Part shown: in pieces, positions 20,351 through 33,049 of the stretch
Layout of the letters: each line of letters starts with the position of its first letter
Position numbering within the stretch: the stretch's first letter is position 1
NCBI RefSeq assembly: GCF_009727055.1
Contig: NC_052349.1
Span: 38,560,285 to 38,624,284 of the forward strand
DNA length: 64,000 nucleotides
Direction of reading: 5' to 3'
DNA from: Benincasa hispida
Lineage: Eukaryota; Streptophyta; Magnoliopsida; Cucurbitales; Cucurbitaceae
Made by a program: the position numbers and the translations under genes
Notes under the pieces: generated by a model
What the model saw: only the letters and a program-made list of their open reading frames with translations
Told to the model about the DNA's origin: nothing
Database searches by the model: none

Positions 20351-22221
20351 GAGAGGAAATTCGGAAGCTCGATTTTGGAAAATGACTTGAGAAAATTAAG
20401 TGAGATCAGTGCTGTTTGAAAGATGGGAGAATCTAGTTGTTGAGGGTGTTTTTCCGGAGAAAGATCTCACACGGAGAATAGCGAAAAATGAAGAATTTGC
20501 AGAAGGGGCAGATTCTTGGATTAATCAGGGTGAAGTGAAAACTGGAAGCTTCAAGCAAAATTACAAAAAATATGGGGCCGATATTTTAAGGAAAGAAAGT
20601 TAATTCAATTATAAATTAGTTTATAGAAGAAAGTTTCTTAAAAAGAGTTCTGGATTTTGAGTTATGAATTTTTGAAATTGGAACAGGGAATCGATGCGTA
20701 AGTAGGCAGCTGCTTGGGAAGATTAAGCAGGCAGCTCACTATAGCGAGCGAGAGATAAGAGAATGAGTAGGAGTGAGTGTGAGATAAGAAAATGAGCGAG
20801 AGCGAGAGTGAGTAAAGGAAGAGGAGGATCTCGTTAGAAGTCACAAATCTCGCTGGATAGTTACAAATCTCGCTGGAAGTGGTAAGTCTCACTAATGAGG
20901 ATGATCTATCTCATGATGATCATCTTACTAGTAATGGTGCTTTGTTGGTGAAAGTTTCATTAGTAAATGAGCTACCTGAAGTGTTTTGCTTAGAATTCTA
21001 AGGAATCTAACCGGAGATTATGTCCTTTCAGGCCAAGAAGAGCTAGGAGAGCCATATAAACTGTTTAAGAGCCCCGACAAGCTGTGAGTGACTAATGTTT
21101 TCAAATGATAAAGTTTATGCTTATTAAAGTTATTCTCATGCTAAGTTTTATGTCATTGCAAGCAACTTATTTCTATGATTGAAAGCATGACCAACGCATG
21201 ATGTTTACTAATGTATGAGTTTTTCAAGTTTTTTTTCCATGTCTAACGCATGCTAATGGTTTTTACAAGCTAGTTCAACATGATTTAAGCCAACTTATTT
21301 TACAAAGTATGAAGCACGCGTTAGGATTATAGCTGAGGTTGAATGAAGCTTGAGGTATTATGTTTTAAATACCTAAGGTTGTCAAAGTATATGCGTTGGT
21401 ATTCCAAAACACAATGAAAAAGGATACTGAAGGTAGGGAAGGTATCCTAAAGAGATTTCTATGCTATAGTTGAAAGCTATTCTTTTTAATGCTCTTCGAG
21501 AACTTGATAGCTTAAGTGAGCCAGATACTGAAGGTAAGGAAGTTATCTGAGTAAATGTACCTAAGGTGTTGACGGTACTTAGAAAACTCCATGTGCACGT
21601 AGGTAGTTCTGAATGAGAGATCGAAGTAGGGGTCTCATCTGGTCGTGGCTTGTTGTTGGGAATTAGAGCGATGGATGTTCATTCTCAACTAAGATTCAAG
21701 TTTCGGATACAATGGTTTTAAAGGTTTTATGTACACATTGCTTGGCATGTTTTAGTTCCAGTATTATGTTTTCGAGCTTTCAATTGAAGCATGAGATTTA
21801 TATTTTTATTAAGTCACTCACTGGGCTTCAAGCTCATGTTTTCAAATGTTTTCCTTTCAGGTAGCGGTCAGTTCCCAAAAGACTTATCTACTACTGCTCT
21901 GCCACTCAAAGAAACAGGTTGAAGGAAGCGTAATTGAAGACTTGTACTAGTTAGTACACATGTGTCTGTCTAGTGACTAGTATTCTAGATGGGGCTCACT
22001 AGGTTGTAATATTCATGTATGCATAATGCTGTGAAACCCTATAATGTAAATGTGTTAAGTTATGAGTTAATATGTTCATATATTGATGATATATATTCAG
22101 GGTTTGAGCAAAATTTAACAGGTTAGATAGGTAGTAAGTGCCAGCAAAAGGGTTGGTAACTGCTGCAGTCACCATTCCATCCAGGTTAAGAGGGTAATCT
22201 GGGGCGGGGTGTGATATCCCC

Positions 22222-22896
22222 TATGCATCTTCCCTGGACAGTTTGATGTACGTGATGTTATGTACTAGATCTGACATCTGCTATGCTGTGGGGATAATTA
22301 CTAGATATCAGTCTAATCCAGGATAGGATCACTGAATAGCCGTCAAGAACATCCTCAAGTATCTTCAGAGAACGAGAAACTGCATGCTTGTGTATGGTTC
22401 TAAAGATTTGATCCTAGGATACACGGACTCTGATTTCCAGACTGATAAGAATTATAGGAAATTATCTTCAGGATCAGTGTTCACTCTTAACGGATAGGTT
22501 GTGGTATGGAAAAACCTCAAACAGGGGTGCATTGCTGACTCCACTATGAAGGCCGAGTATGTAGTGGTTTGTGAAGCTGCTAAGGAGGCTGTTTGGCATA
22601 GGAAGTTTCTGATTGATTTGAAAGTTATTCCAGACTTGTCTAGGCCCATCAACCTTTATTATGATAATAGTGGTGGTGTTGTGAATTCCTGTAAGCCTCG
22701 GAGTTATAAGCGTAGCAAACATATAGAGCAGAAATACCATCTCATCTGAGTGATTGTGCATCGAGGAGACGTGATTATCACGAAGATAGCTTCGGAGCAC
22801 AACGTTTCTGATCTGTTTATGAAGGCTCTCACGGCTATAGTGTTTGAGGGTCACCTACAGAGTATGGGTTTATGGGACCGACCACAGCTGGACTAG
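22222..22896 (+). pseudogene. Copia RT end and RNase H, element A
   Basis: This continues the RT of element A after the Gypsy LTR: SLMYVMLCTRSDI, KDLILGYTDSDF, then RNase H motifs CIADSTMKAEYVVVCEAAKE, INLYYDNSGGVVNS and KHIEQKYHLI, and a final stretch to the stop at 22894-22896. In-frame stops (for example in 'GHQDH'-like and 'NG-VVVW' positions) break it. It is homologous to the minus-strand pieces at 15346-16218. Confidence 0.85.
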
Positions 22897-23102
22897 GGCA
22901 AGTAGGAGATGTTGTACTAGGTGTTTGTGCCCTAGTTTATTGTTTTGTGTACTTGTAATGAGATTATCTTATACCTGTCTCTTATACACATCTAGATGTG
23001 TATAAGAGACAGCGGCTGGACTAGGGCAAGTGGGAGATGTTGTACTAGGTGTTTGTGCCCTAGTTTATTGTTTTGTGTACTTGTAATGAGATTATCTTGT
23101 AC
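22887..23102 (+). repeat. 88-bp duplication around an adapter
   Basis: 22887-22974 and 23015-23102 are the same 88 bp (gctggactagggcaagt ... attatctt-tac) with two base differences. An adapter sits between them. The differences suggest the two halves come from different Copia copies or alleles joined by one mate-pair fragment. Confidence 0.85.
22975..23012. other. Nextera mate-pair junction adapter, copy 4
   Basis: Fourth unchanged copy of the 38-bp technical palindrome, in the 3' untranslated part of element A just before its polypurine tract. Confidence 0.97.
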
Positions 23103-23118
23103 ACCCCACTAGCTTTAG

Positions 23119-23132
23119 AACAAGTGGGAGAT
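23119..23132 (+). other. polypurine tract of element A
   Basis: The run aacaagtgggagat directly precedes the LTR start TGTTCGGG, as expected for the plus-strand primer of a Copia element. A near copy (gcaagtgggagatg) lies upstream in the duplicated 88-bp stretch. Confidence 0.75.
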
Positions 23133-25181
23133 TGTTCGGGTTGATGTCCTAAATCTCGTAGGGTCCTGTAGTTTGTAAACACATGTATGAACAAACACTT
23201 TGTGATTTATAATATGAGATATTTTATTCACTTTAGTCTATAAAATATGAGATATTTTAGTTACATTAACCACAAACCAATAAATGAAGATCCCTGATTA
23301 TCGTTGTAACTTAAGCCTGTATGTGGAGACATACAAGTGGCTCGTGCTTTAAGTGATAACCTAAATGGTCTGTAGTATATGGATAAAGGAGGGAAACTTT
23401 ATCCTGGTGACACTACGAGTGTGGCCTACTTTGTAGGTATTACAAATGTTGTAAAATGCTATAAATGGTTTGATCCTGATCATTCGTGTATTAGACATAC
23501 GAGCAGGGATGCTCTATACAAAGAAGTTTGTATAAGATCGGACCACGAAATGTTTAGTCTTGTTATATAACACCGTTCATGATAAAGACTTTCATTTCAC
23601 TAGGATGACCATAGGTAACATGACCTTAATCCTGATTGAGTTGTGAACTCCTGCCTATGAGGGCGGTCTTTTCATTTGCATGGGTGTGAGTGGTCGATCA
23701 CTGACTCAAACTTACCACTTTGTGGATACGTATGATTGGGGAGCTGGGAACCCAGCTACACAAGATGGAATTCACTCCTTCTCTGAAATAGGAGTAAGTG
23801 ATAAATTGATTCTTTAAGAGCTAATTCGAGGGCTTAAACAATATGGCGTCACACCTTCTCTTGGCCCGAGAAAGGTTTAGTCATGGTAGGACTATGACAT
23901 ATTGTTCATTAGAGGAATCAGTGATACTTAAGGAGTTAGATGTAACTACAGGGGCAAAACGACAAATTGGCCCAGCTGTACTTACAAGTGATTTATGAAA
24001 GGTCATTGTACTGTTGATTAGTTATATTCGATGAACACAGAAATATATCTGTAGTGTGAAGAGTGCAGTTGTTGGTCTTTAGTGGAGTGCCCGATAGTTA
24101 ACGGATGGTGGATATCGTGATTAAAGAGTTTAGTCGGTTATTCACGTACCGTTGGAGCTTCAAGCTACAAGTCCATAAGGTCCCATTGGTAGCTCAATGG
24201 ATTCAAGCTACAAGTCCATAAAGTCCCTTTGGTAGCTCAATGGATTTAAATTGAGAAACAAATTTTGGGTTAGTTTAAAATGTTCAAATGAACAAGTGGG
24301 AATTTGATTATATATGATATAATTAAATTGATTCAATTATATATGATATAATTTATTTAATGTATTTGATACATTATTTGATTGGAAGAATTAATATAAA
24401 TATGTTTTATATTAAATTCCATAAAGGAGAAAAAGAACTATGGTTTATATGTTGCATATGATGTAATATTAAAACTATAGGTTATAAATATAATATGATA
24501 AATTAGTTATTATATTTAGTTATAATAATTAATTATGAGATAATTAATTTTGTGGCTAACCGTGAGATAAAAAAGGAAAAAAGTGTTCATCATTCATTCC
24601 ATGCAAAAAAGGGAGCAAATTATTAGATAGCCTGTCAAGAAAGTAAACGATTGTATCGAGTTCACTATACGATAGTGCCATTTTACTACATGATCGAGGA
24701 ATGAGTTTATGCGATAGACTGATATCTTTTACACGATTCCTCTGTTTATTACTCGATCATCTACTTGATCGTTCCTTCTCTTCCATTCCTCCTTCCCTCT
24801 ATCCAAATCCATACAGAGCTCACAACTCCTGGATTCTCACACTGAGAATACCAAGATAATCGAATGGTGGTGTCCAATTCTATTCGGGGATCGAGGATCG
24901 AGTTGTACTCATTGGTGATCGAAGATCTTCCAGTTTGCTGAGTTTGCTCGTTGTGTTCGTGTTGTTCAATGCGTTCGAGTTTGATCGAGGGAATACGTGA
25001 AAAAAGGATTCTTCAAAGGTATTATTTACTCGATCCCTTGTTTTTAATTAAGATGCGTGTTGTAATTTATCTTGATGCATAAATGTTACTATTTGATTGT
25101 AAATGTTCATGTTCTTTCACAATGGGTTTTAGAACGATCTGCTTCCGCTCACTGTTTCTCTAGATTTAGAGTTCTTGCACA
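23133..25181 (+). repeat. 3' LTR of element A
   Basis: It starts TGTTCGGGTTGATGTCC and ends near ttcttgcaca (25179 or 25181). It is homologous over its length to the minus-strand LTR at 34736-36740, for example 'gtttgtaaac', 'accacaaaccaataaa' and 'ctttagtggagtgcccg'. An ACGATCGT-type array lies at about 24646-24780. The length of about 2.05 kb agrees with the other LTRs of the family. Confidence 0.85.
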
Positions 25182-26722
25182 TACAACACTAGGAAAACTA
25201 CTAAACTGTTGATGATCTTCTTATAGACACAAAGCTCATCAGCGTTATGATCAAAGCCATAAGATTTTATCACAGTATCAAACATTATATTTCAAGATCA
25301 AGATGCCTATTTTAGTCCATAAATGAACCAATTCAGCTTGTAAACGTTTTGTTCTTGACGTTGGACTATGAATCCCTCGGGCTGCAACATATAAATGGTC
25401 TCCTCAAGATTGCCATTTAGAAAAAAAGTCTTGACATCTTTTTACCGTATCTCATAGTCATAATATGAGGCAATAGATAGAAGGATCCGGATAGACTTCA
25501 GCATGGCAACAGACGAGAGAGTCTCCTCATGGTCGTCTCACTCTACTTGGATATAACCCTTTGCCACCAGTCTAGCCTTGAAGGTTTGCACCTTCCCATC
25601 AGCACCGTGTTTCCTCTTGTAGATCTACCCTATCAGGTTGATCTACAAGATCCCAAACTGAATTGAAGTACATAGACTCCATTTCGAGATCCATGGCTTT
25701 GATCCATTCATCTCTGTCAACATTCTCCATTGCCTTCTTATAAGACAACGGATTCTCAACCTCGCCATCAGCTATCATAGCTAGGATTTCAGTTAAACCT
25801 ATATAGCGAATAGGTGGGCTCGCAACCCTCCCACTACGTTGAGGTTCCCTCAACACGTGAGGTGGATTTGACCTACTAAATGAACCTACTCCAACAGCTC
25901 TCGTTGAGGTAATAGGCTTTTCATCAACTCTTGTTGAATATTTAGTAGTTTCTTTGGATTACTCATTCAACACGATTTTGCTTCCTGGTCTGTGTTCCTT
26001 TATATGATCCTCCTCAAGAAAAGTAGCATTTATTGATACAAACACTTTGTTTTTTTAGGATCATAGAAAAAACCTCCTCTCATTCCCTTGGGTTAGCCTA
26101 CAAATAGACATAACCTCGATGTGGTTTCAGTTTCTTAGGATTACCCTCAAGCACATGTGTTGAACAACCCCAGATTCTAAAATGGTATAACTAGCTCTAC
26201 AACCATTCCATAACTTCAAAGGTGTTCTGACAACACTCTTGAAGGTAACACAGTTTAGGATATAAGTTGTAATCTCCACTACATTATCCCAAAACGAGTC
26301 AGGTAAGGAAACATAAATCATCATAGACTAAACCATGTCCAATAGAGTTCGATTTCTCCTCTCTGATACACCATTCTACTTAGGTGTACCAGATGCTGAG
26401 AGTTGGAAAACTATTCCATGTTCTATCATATAGTTTTGGAACGATGAATCCAAAAACTCTCCACCTCGATCAGATCGAAGTGTTTTAAACATTCTATTTA
26501 ATGTGTTTCAACTTCAGCCTTGAACTTTTTTAACTTTTCAAATGACTCAGACTTATATTGCATTAAATAAACGTACTCACATCTTGAATAATCATCAGTG
26601 AAAGTGATGAAATATTCATAACCTCCACTGGCTCTTACATTCATCGGGCCACAAAGATCTGAATGCACTAGCTCTAGAGAATCTTTTGCCCTGTTTCCAG
26701 TAATAGACCTTTTAGTCATCTT
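25182..26722 (-). pseudogene. Copia integrase end and RT start, element B
   Basis: On the minus strand, from right to left, are an integrase core (SLELVHSDLCGPMNVRA, FTDDYSRCEYVYLMQ) to 26498, an integrase C-terminal region at 26324-26127, a linker at 25856-25599 (SGRVASPPIRYIGLTEIL, DEWIKAMDLEM), and the start of RT (DVKT-FLNGNLEETIYM, near 25430) to 25182. The frame that covers 26498-26779 begins inside the solo LTR to its right, so its first 19 residues are not Copia protein. Frameshifts and stops are frequent. Confidence 0.85.
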
Positions 26723-28864
26723 TGTTGGGATTGGTGTCTTAATTCTTCTGGAGTCTTGTTGTTTTATAAATATACACATTGTTCAATGAATAAAATAATT
26801 GTTATTTAATTTTGGCATTTACTCATATCCAATAAACAAAACTCCTTGGTTATCTTATGTGAACTTAAGCATGTATATGTGATATACAAATGGATCATGC
26901 CTTAAGTGATAACCTAAATAGGTCTATAGTATAAGGATTAAGGTGGGATACCTGATCCTGGTGACACTACGGATACGACCCACTTTATAGAGGTTTGCAA
27001 GTATTGTAAACTACAATAGATGGTAGATCCTGACCATTCATATGGAGACGTGGAGCAGGGGTGTCCTATACAAAGAGTTATATAAGACCTGGACCATGAG
27101 ATGACTAGACTCTGTATATAACGTCGTTGATACTAGACACTTGCATCTCACTTAAATGGCCATAGGTGACACGACCTCAATCTTGAGTGTTTAGGAAACT
27201 CCTGCCTTTGAGGGCAGTCCTTTGATTAGTACGGGTGAGAGTGGCCAGATTGCCAACTCAACATACCTACCTTTTTGGGGACTAGTCTGATCTGGGAGCT
27301 GGGAACTTAATCCACAAGATGGAATTCACTCATTTCTCGAAGTAGGGATAAGTAGAGAGAATTCTCCCTTAAGGGCTGATTCCGGGGCTTGAACATAGTG
27401 GCCACAGCTTCTCTTTAGAAGAGAAGACTCAGTCATAGTAAGACTATGACTTATTTTTATTAGAGGGATCAATGGTACTTAAGGAGATAAATGTAACTAC
27501 AGGGGCATAACGATTATTGGCCCAGTTGTACTTACGAGCGATCTGTGAAGGGTTGTCGCACTACTGATTGGTTAAGATGGACATATAATATATCATTGGT
27601 AAGAAGAGTTCAGCTATCGGTCTTTAGTGGAGTGTCTGGCAGTTAACGGATGATGGATCCCATGACTAAAGAGTTTAGTCAGTTATGCACATACCGTTGG
27701 AGCTTCGAGCTACAGGTTCATGAGGTCCCCTTAGTAGCTTAATGGATTCAGTTGAGGATCAGTTCTTGGCGTTGATTTGAAATGTTTAAATTGATAAGAG
27801 GTATTTTGATTATATATGATATAATTGGTATGATGCATAAGATATATCTAGTGGAGGATTGATGTAAATGAGATTTACATTAAGTACCATGGAATAGAGA
27901 AAGAACTATGGTTTATATGTTTCATGAGATGAAATATTAAAACTATAGGTTATAAATATAGTTTGATAAGTTGGTTATCATTTATGTTTATAATAATATT
28001 AATTATTCGATAATTAATTCTTTTTCTTTTAAATAACCAAAGTAGTGGGAGGTTATTGAATCATGGTGACCGTGAATTTAAAATGAAAATGGTTTTCCTA
28101 TTTTGAAAAGAAGTTTTACAAAATGATTGAAAAGGATTTTGAGTTCTCTCTCGTGCAAAAGAAACTCACGTAGTCGTCAAGTAAATAAGGATTTACTAAA
28201 TGACGGCTGGGCGAGCTAAAAGATCGTGCAGTGGCGAGCTAAACGATCGTGCAGTATTTACTAAACGATCACATAGTTTTGCTAGATGATCACTTAGCTT
28301 TATCTAAACGATTGGGCATCGACTTATACGATAGGTCTCTGCCATCTCCCACTTGCCCAGTCGTGTATGCGATCGGTGTTTCCTCCTTTCGTCTGCTTCA
28401 TACTAAGTCCGAACAGAGCCCACCCTTTGGATTCTCACACCGAGAATATCAAGATCGCCTTGTTGGTGGTGTCAGACTCAACTCGACACCATCGAGGTCT
28501 TTTGGAGGTCGTTCGTGGTGCTGTGGAGGCCGTTTGTATTGTAGAAGAATTCGTGATCGAGGAGATCGTTGAGGACGAGAGTGAAGTGTTCGTGCTATGT
28601 TAATTCAATGTTGCAATCGTATAGATCGAGCATTCGAGGCTGCTATTGTTCGAGTGTTCCTACGCAGCGGAGCATGGAGACGCTTCTGCCATTGTGTATA
28701 GAGTTTGTTATCTTTATGCATTTGTTGTTCATGCTGTAATTTCTGCATTTGAATTGTATAACCGTTTGTTTGAAGTCGACTATAAATTTATTGTTTATTT
28801 ATGATTGTAATTTGGAATAATCTTGTTCCGTTGCTCATAAAAATCGCGAATCCGATTTCCTTCA
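26723..28864 (+). mobile_element. Copia solo LTR inserted in element B
   Basis: This 2142-bp LTR starts TGTTGGGATTGGTGTC and ends gatttccttca. It splits the integrase region of element B. Flanking pentamers atctt (26718-26722) and gtctt (28865-28869) are a target-site duplication with one change. No internal Copia sequence of its own is present, so the body was lost by LTR-LTR recombination. It carries an ACGATCGT-type array at about 28196-28350. The frames at 28249-28603 fall inside this array and are not genes. Confidence 0.85.
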
Positions 28865-30333
28865 GTCTTGCCTTCAAAGCATGACTCGCACACAGGTAAA
28901 TAATTTTCTTATAACTTGCTTAGAAGTCCATTCTTCACCAACCTATCAATCCTATTGAGATTAATGTGTCATAACCTTAAGTACCAAAGTTGGGTGTTTT
29001 CTTTAGGAGAAATTTTAAGTCTTTTATTTTGAGTTACGACAGTTTTAAACATCATTATGTAATGGAGGACATTTGTTGCTAATGACTTTAGCACATAAAA
29101 TTTACTTTCCAGTTGTTCAAAACAAATATGAACACCATTTTTCGTAATAAACACTTTATTAAATGAGAAAAAAGAGTTGATATTTATATTCAAGCAAGCA
29201 CTTCATAGAAATTAAGTTCCTCTTTAAATCGGGAACTATAAATACATCATTCAAAATGAGAAATTTATTCTGGAAAGTCAACCGGAGACCTCCCACTACC
29301 ACAGCTGAGACGATGTGCTTGGTTCCAAGTCGAATCATCATCTCACCAGCATCAAGTTTCCACGAGGAACTAATTCCCTGAAATGAAGAACAAACATGGT
29401 TAGTGACCCTAGAGTCAATAATCCAGGAAGAATCATCATTCTTCACTAAACAAGTTTCCAAAACTAGTAAATCATATTTATCTTGTTTGGCCTTCTTCTT
29501 CTCAGCTAAATGTTTGGGGCAGTTTCTTTTCCAGTGCCCGTTCTAGTTGTAATGGAAACATTTTCCTTTGTTCTGCATTTGTTGCCTACCTCTTGGAGCA
29601 ACAGGTAATGGGTTAGCAGGCGCCTTCCCCATACCACCCTTCTTCTTCTTCTACTTTCTAGTGCCGGAGGAAGAAAGTGCAGACTTAGTTCAGAGGTTGA
29701 ACCTTTATGGAACTTTTTGGATGATGAAGCAACATTTGCTTCACCAACCTTTTTCTCCTTGCTTTTTAGCAAAGATTGGAAAGTCTGCAACTCATTGAGT
29801 AAAGTTGTAAGGTTCTAGTCAACCCTGTTCAGAACAGCGTTGCTAACAAAATGAAGGAAGCTTTTTGGTAATGATTCCATAATGATGCTAGGCTGGCTGG
29901 CCTCATCGATGCTCGACCCGTTCATCTCCGCCAAGTTGAAGTGGACCATCATGTTAAGATCATGTTCTCGAACAAATGTTCCCTTCTTCATTCATGAGTT
30001 GAAGATGTACTTAGGAACGTCGTGCCTAAGCTGCGCAAACGGCTATTCGAACATTCCCCTCAAGGACTCCATGATCTCGCGTGCTATGACCATGGGCTCA
30101 TGCTTCTTGGCCAAAACTTCGATAAGACGGGCCAAGATATACACTCGGGCCTTTTCATTCGCCCATGTCCAATGCTCATACGCTTCTCGAACATTTCGAG
30201 TAGTAGTAGTATGTGGAATAGGAGGACACTCCTCCGTAAGGACGAACCGAAGATCATCGATGATCAAAATCGTGTTAATGGTGTTTTTCCAACTAGTGTA
30301 ATTTTCGTCAGTCAGTTTATCAGTGGCAAGCAA
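28865..30333 (-). pseudogene. Copia gag, protease and pre-integrase, element B
   Basis: Reading leftward, gag begins near 30333 (LATDKLTDENYTSWKNTINT, RFVLTEECPPIP) and continues through a broken stretch (MNGSSIDEASQP) to 29790-29506 (QTFQSLLKSKEKK, then a zinc knuckle whose second cysteine is lost). Protease and pre-integrase follow at 29461-29159 (WIIDSRVTNHVCSS, where the usual DSGA is DSRV; LISMKCLLEYKY) and 29193-28969. The altered protease motif, stops and frameshifts show it is inactive. Confidence 0.85.
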
Positions 30334-31704
30334 AGAAAGTGTAGCAGTAGCTATAATTTAAATTGCTGAGAAAAGAACAAACTTAGTTAAGGCTACTTGC
30401 ATTAAACTACTTTTAGAAAACCAATCAAGTTTTAGCAAAATAGTTCTAGTGTACCCTAAGTGACATCTATTTTGCAATGATGCTTCAGTGAGGCAGGACA
30501 AAAGTCACCGTAGGGTGATCAAGTTCCCCTTCACTGAAATGAGACAATCACAACCATTAGACTGAAACAAATCATTGTAACTGAATCTAATAGTCACCAT
30601 TGTTCGGTCTTAACAATTCTGCGTGTAATCCCTCATTTTAGGCCTTAGAGTCCTGCCCTAATGAGTCAACCTTAGGGAAAAGCCGATTAGGACAAGAGAC
30701 TAAAGCAACCCTATCCATTTCTGAAGATCAAATAAAGAGTTGTGCAAAACTGCCATTCTTTAAGGGGACACCCACGATGCCATGAGGCGATGCATAAAAA
30801 CTTTATCCAACCTAATGAGAGAGACCAAGGGATATGTTGTCATACGTCCTGCTCCCACTTACTATAAACATTCTCTCTATTCACCTTGGTATTGACATAC
30901 CCAAATGCCACTTGTAGAGGGATGCTCCCATGGTGCCTCGAGGCTGAGGATAGATCTCATGGTGTGAACTTTTAGGGAGAAACGTGTAAAGGTGAAAGTG
31001 AAGTATCATATACCCCATTTACCTCCCACTGAATGTTCTACCTAGGGTTCATCATCGAACACTGTGATTATGACATATTATTTATGTATGGATTGCAAAT
31101 CTATTACATTTAATCCACAAATTCTGCTATAAAATTATAATTTAAAAGACCATACAATAATTCAGCCCTTGAAAACACAAATTACAAGTAATACAAACAT
31201 TATGATTTTACAAACATTATAAGTTTACTGTTCCTCTCCACTTGGTAAGTATGGATCCCTTCATAATTCTTCTTGAACAGACACCCCCTCCCTCCCCCCA
31301 GCTTCAGCAGTGTCTAGTTATAGGCATCTTTATCTGACCACTGTTGTTCAAAGGATCACAAACAAAAAAGGTCTAAGACAAATGATTGAAAGTGAAAATG
31401 TGATCAGAATTCATATTCAACTAACCGTGTTTATTGGGAATGTGTATAAATGGTACATTCAAGGAAAAATTCTTTACTAGAGTTCTCCAAGAAAAAGCAT
31501 AAAGAGGTTGCGATACCAAATCTTTACTCCTTTGTTGCACCTGCAAAACATGAAAACTCAATAGTTGAATAAATGAGAGAATCTTCTTTTTAAAATTGTG
31601 AGTCATTAACTAAAACTTATTAAAACCGTGAGTCAAACATTCTTTTAATGTATTTAATTAGCATAATGCACATGTTCTCAAGCCAATCAATCATTTATTT
31701 TTTG

Positions 31705-32290
31705 CATCTATCGCTTAGCTCCAGTGGCTCATCGTATAGCTCAATCGTTTAGTAAACGATCTCGCGCATAGGTTATCGTTTAACTACCGCACCCATCGTT
31801 TACCTCCATCGTTTAGCATTGATGCCTTATCGTCTAACGCATTTCGCTATCGCTTAGCATTCGCCTATCGTGTAACACATCTGCTCATCGTCTAGTGCTC
31901 ATGCCCATCGCGTAGCGTCATCGTGTAGTCTATCGCTTAGCGTTCGTGCATCTTCTATACGATCATCTAACCTTCTCCTACATGATCGACGATCGTCCAA
32001 TGCTCGCCTACACGTTCGTCCAGCGCCCGCGCATCTACTATACGATCGTCTAGCGCTCGCGTATATCTACACGATCGTCTAGCGCATCGTTTAGCTCCGC
32101 GCATCTACTATACGATCGTCTACCTCATCGTTTAGCTCCTCGCATCGCTACACGATTGTCCAGCGCCCGCCTACACGATCGCCTACCTCATCGTTTAGCT
32201 CCCCGCATTACTACACGATCGTCTAGTGCCCGCCTACACGATCGCCTACCTCATCGTGTAGCGCTACCCATTTGCTACATGATTGTCTAC
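31705..32290 (-). repeat. ACGATCGT-core array, the densest
   Basis: Some 25 degenerate units of about 20-25 bp are built on 'ctacacgatcgtctagcgc', with spacers such as 'ccgcctacacgatcgcctac' and 'ctcatcgtttagctcc'. G+C content is near half, against about a third around it. Downstream (32330-32400) the sequence 'cttggcaacacctcttg' followed by 'atacttc' matches, inverted, the Gypsy LTR near 19382-19405, so this array was probably brought in by a Gypsy LTR fragment on the minus strand. Confidence 0.8.
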
Positions 32291-33049
32291 CCAGCGCCTT
32301 ACACTTAACATTTCTCTTTCACTGCTCTTGCTCACGCATACCCAACGCAGGAGTAACTCTTGGCAACACCTCTTGTTAATACTTCAACAAATGTATCATA
32401 TACAATAAAACCATTAATCAAATTGAATTTCAAAGGCCATAGACACATAAAAAGGTCCAAATCTAGGAGCAGAGAGACATATTGAAGTGAAACCGCAACT
32501 GGCTTTCATTGAGACATTTACTCAAACAGTTAAGAGACGTAACATAAGAATAAAAATTGCTGTAAGTGTAAGAGAGGAAAGAGAAGAAGAGCATAGTGAT
32601 CTGGACGAAAGGCGAATGGCGAACGACGAACTTCAGATCTGGACTTCAGATTGAACGATGAACGGCGACACTTACCATGTGCGAATATGAACTTCAGATC
32701 TGGAGACACATGATTAGCATATCACGTTTGGGTGCTTATTTATCAAACCGAGAGTATAAAACACAGAAAAATAACTGAAGAGGGAGCAGCATACCGAGTT
32801 GTGGCACTTCGACAGAACGAGCTTCACTTACGATCAGATCTTGGTTAGCTATCAGAACGAGCAGTAGATCTGGGCGATTGGGTATGGCGGCGCGGGTTGC
32901 GCGATGAATAGACCTGCATAGAAGCTAGATCTACACACGACAGACTCTTCACCCACGATCGATGGACGAATGGCATGGGTTTGGAAGAGAGGAGTGAGAA
33001 AGAAGAGGGTCTGAAGAGGGAAGTGTGAGAATGAGAGGAAAAAGAAAAT

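Larger units (their letters stand above)
19112..22216 (+). mobile_element. Gypsy solo LTR inside element A
   Basis: It starts TGTAAACCCTGTACTCC and ends ggggcggggtgtgata, as in Gypsy LTRs. Flanking pentamers tctcc (19107-19111) and tcccc (22217-22221) form a target-site duplication with one change. Taking out the LTR and one pentamer leaves the RT reading frame of element A continuous, which confirms the boundaries. A TATA box lies at 20341-20350. No Gypsy internal sequence is present. The 3.1-kb length is inflated by at least three mate-pair adapters and a duplicated stretch at 19.6-20.0 kb. Confidence 0.82.
16258..25181 (+). mobile_element. Copia element A, 5'-truncated, inserted in B
   Basis: The order is partial gag, protease, integrase, reverse transcriptase, Gypsy solo LTR insertion, rest of RT and RNase H, polypurine tract (23119-23132), and a 2-kb 3' LTR. 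The element belongs to the same family as B but lies in the opposite orientation. B's RT gene breaks at its right edge (25182, tacaacactagg = RT on the minus strand) and resumes at 16257, so A inserted into B. The 5' LTR, primer site and N-terminal gag are missing. Many stops show it is dead. Confidence 0.82.

Noticed and set aside
20400..20603. 67-residue frame on the plus strand
   Set aside because: It lies downstream of the TATA box inside the Gypsy solo LTR and has no known domain; LTR transcripts commonly contain such frames.
28249..28603. Arg- and Ser-rich frames of 107 and 78 residues
   Set aside because: They fall inside a Copia solo LTR and its ACGATCGT array; two frames overlap on the same strand, with no homology I recognise.
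31705..32290. CRISPR-like array of short repeats
   Set aside because: The host is a plant, the units are degenerate and irregularly spaced, there are no cas genes, and the array joins Gypsy LTR sequence.
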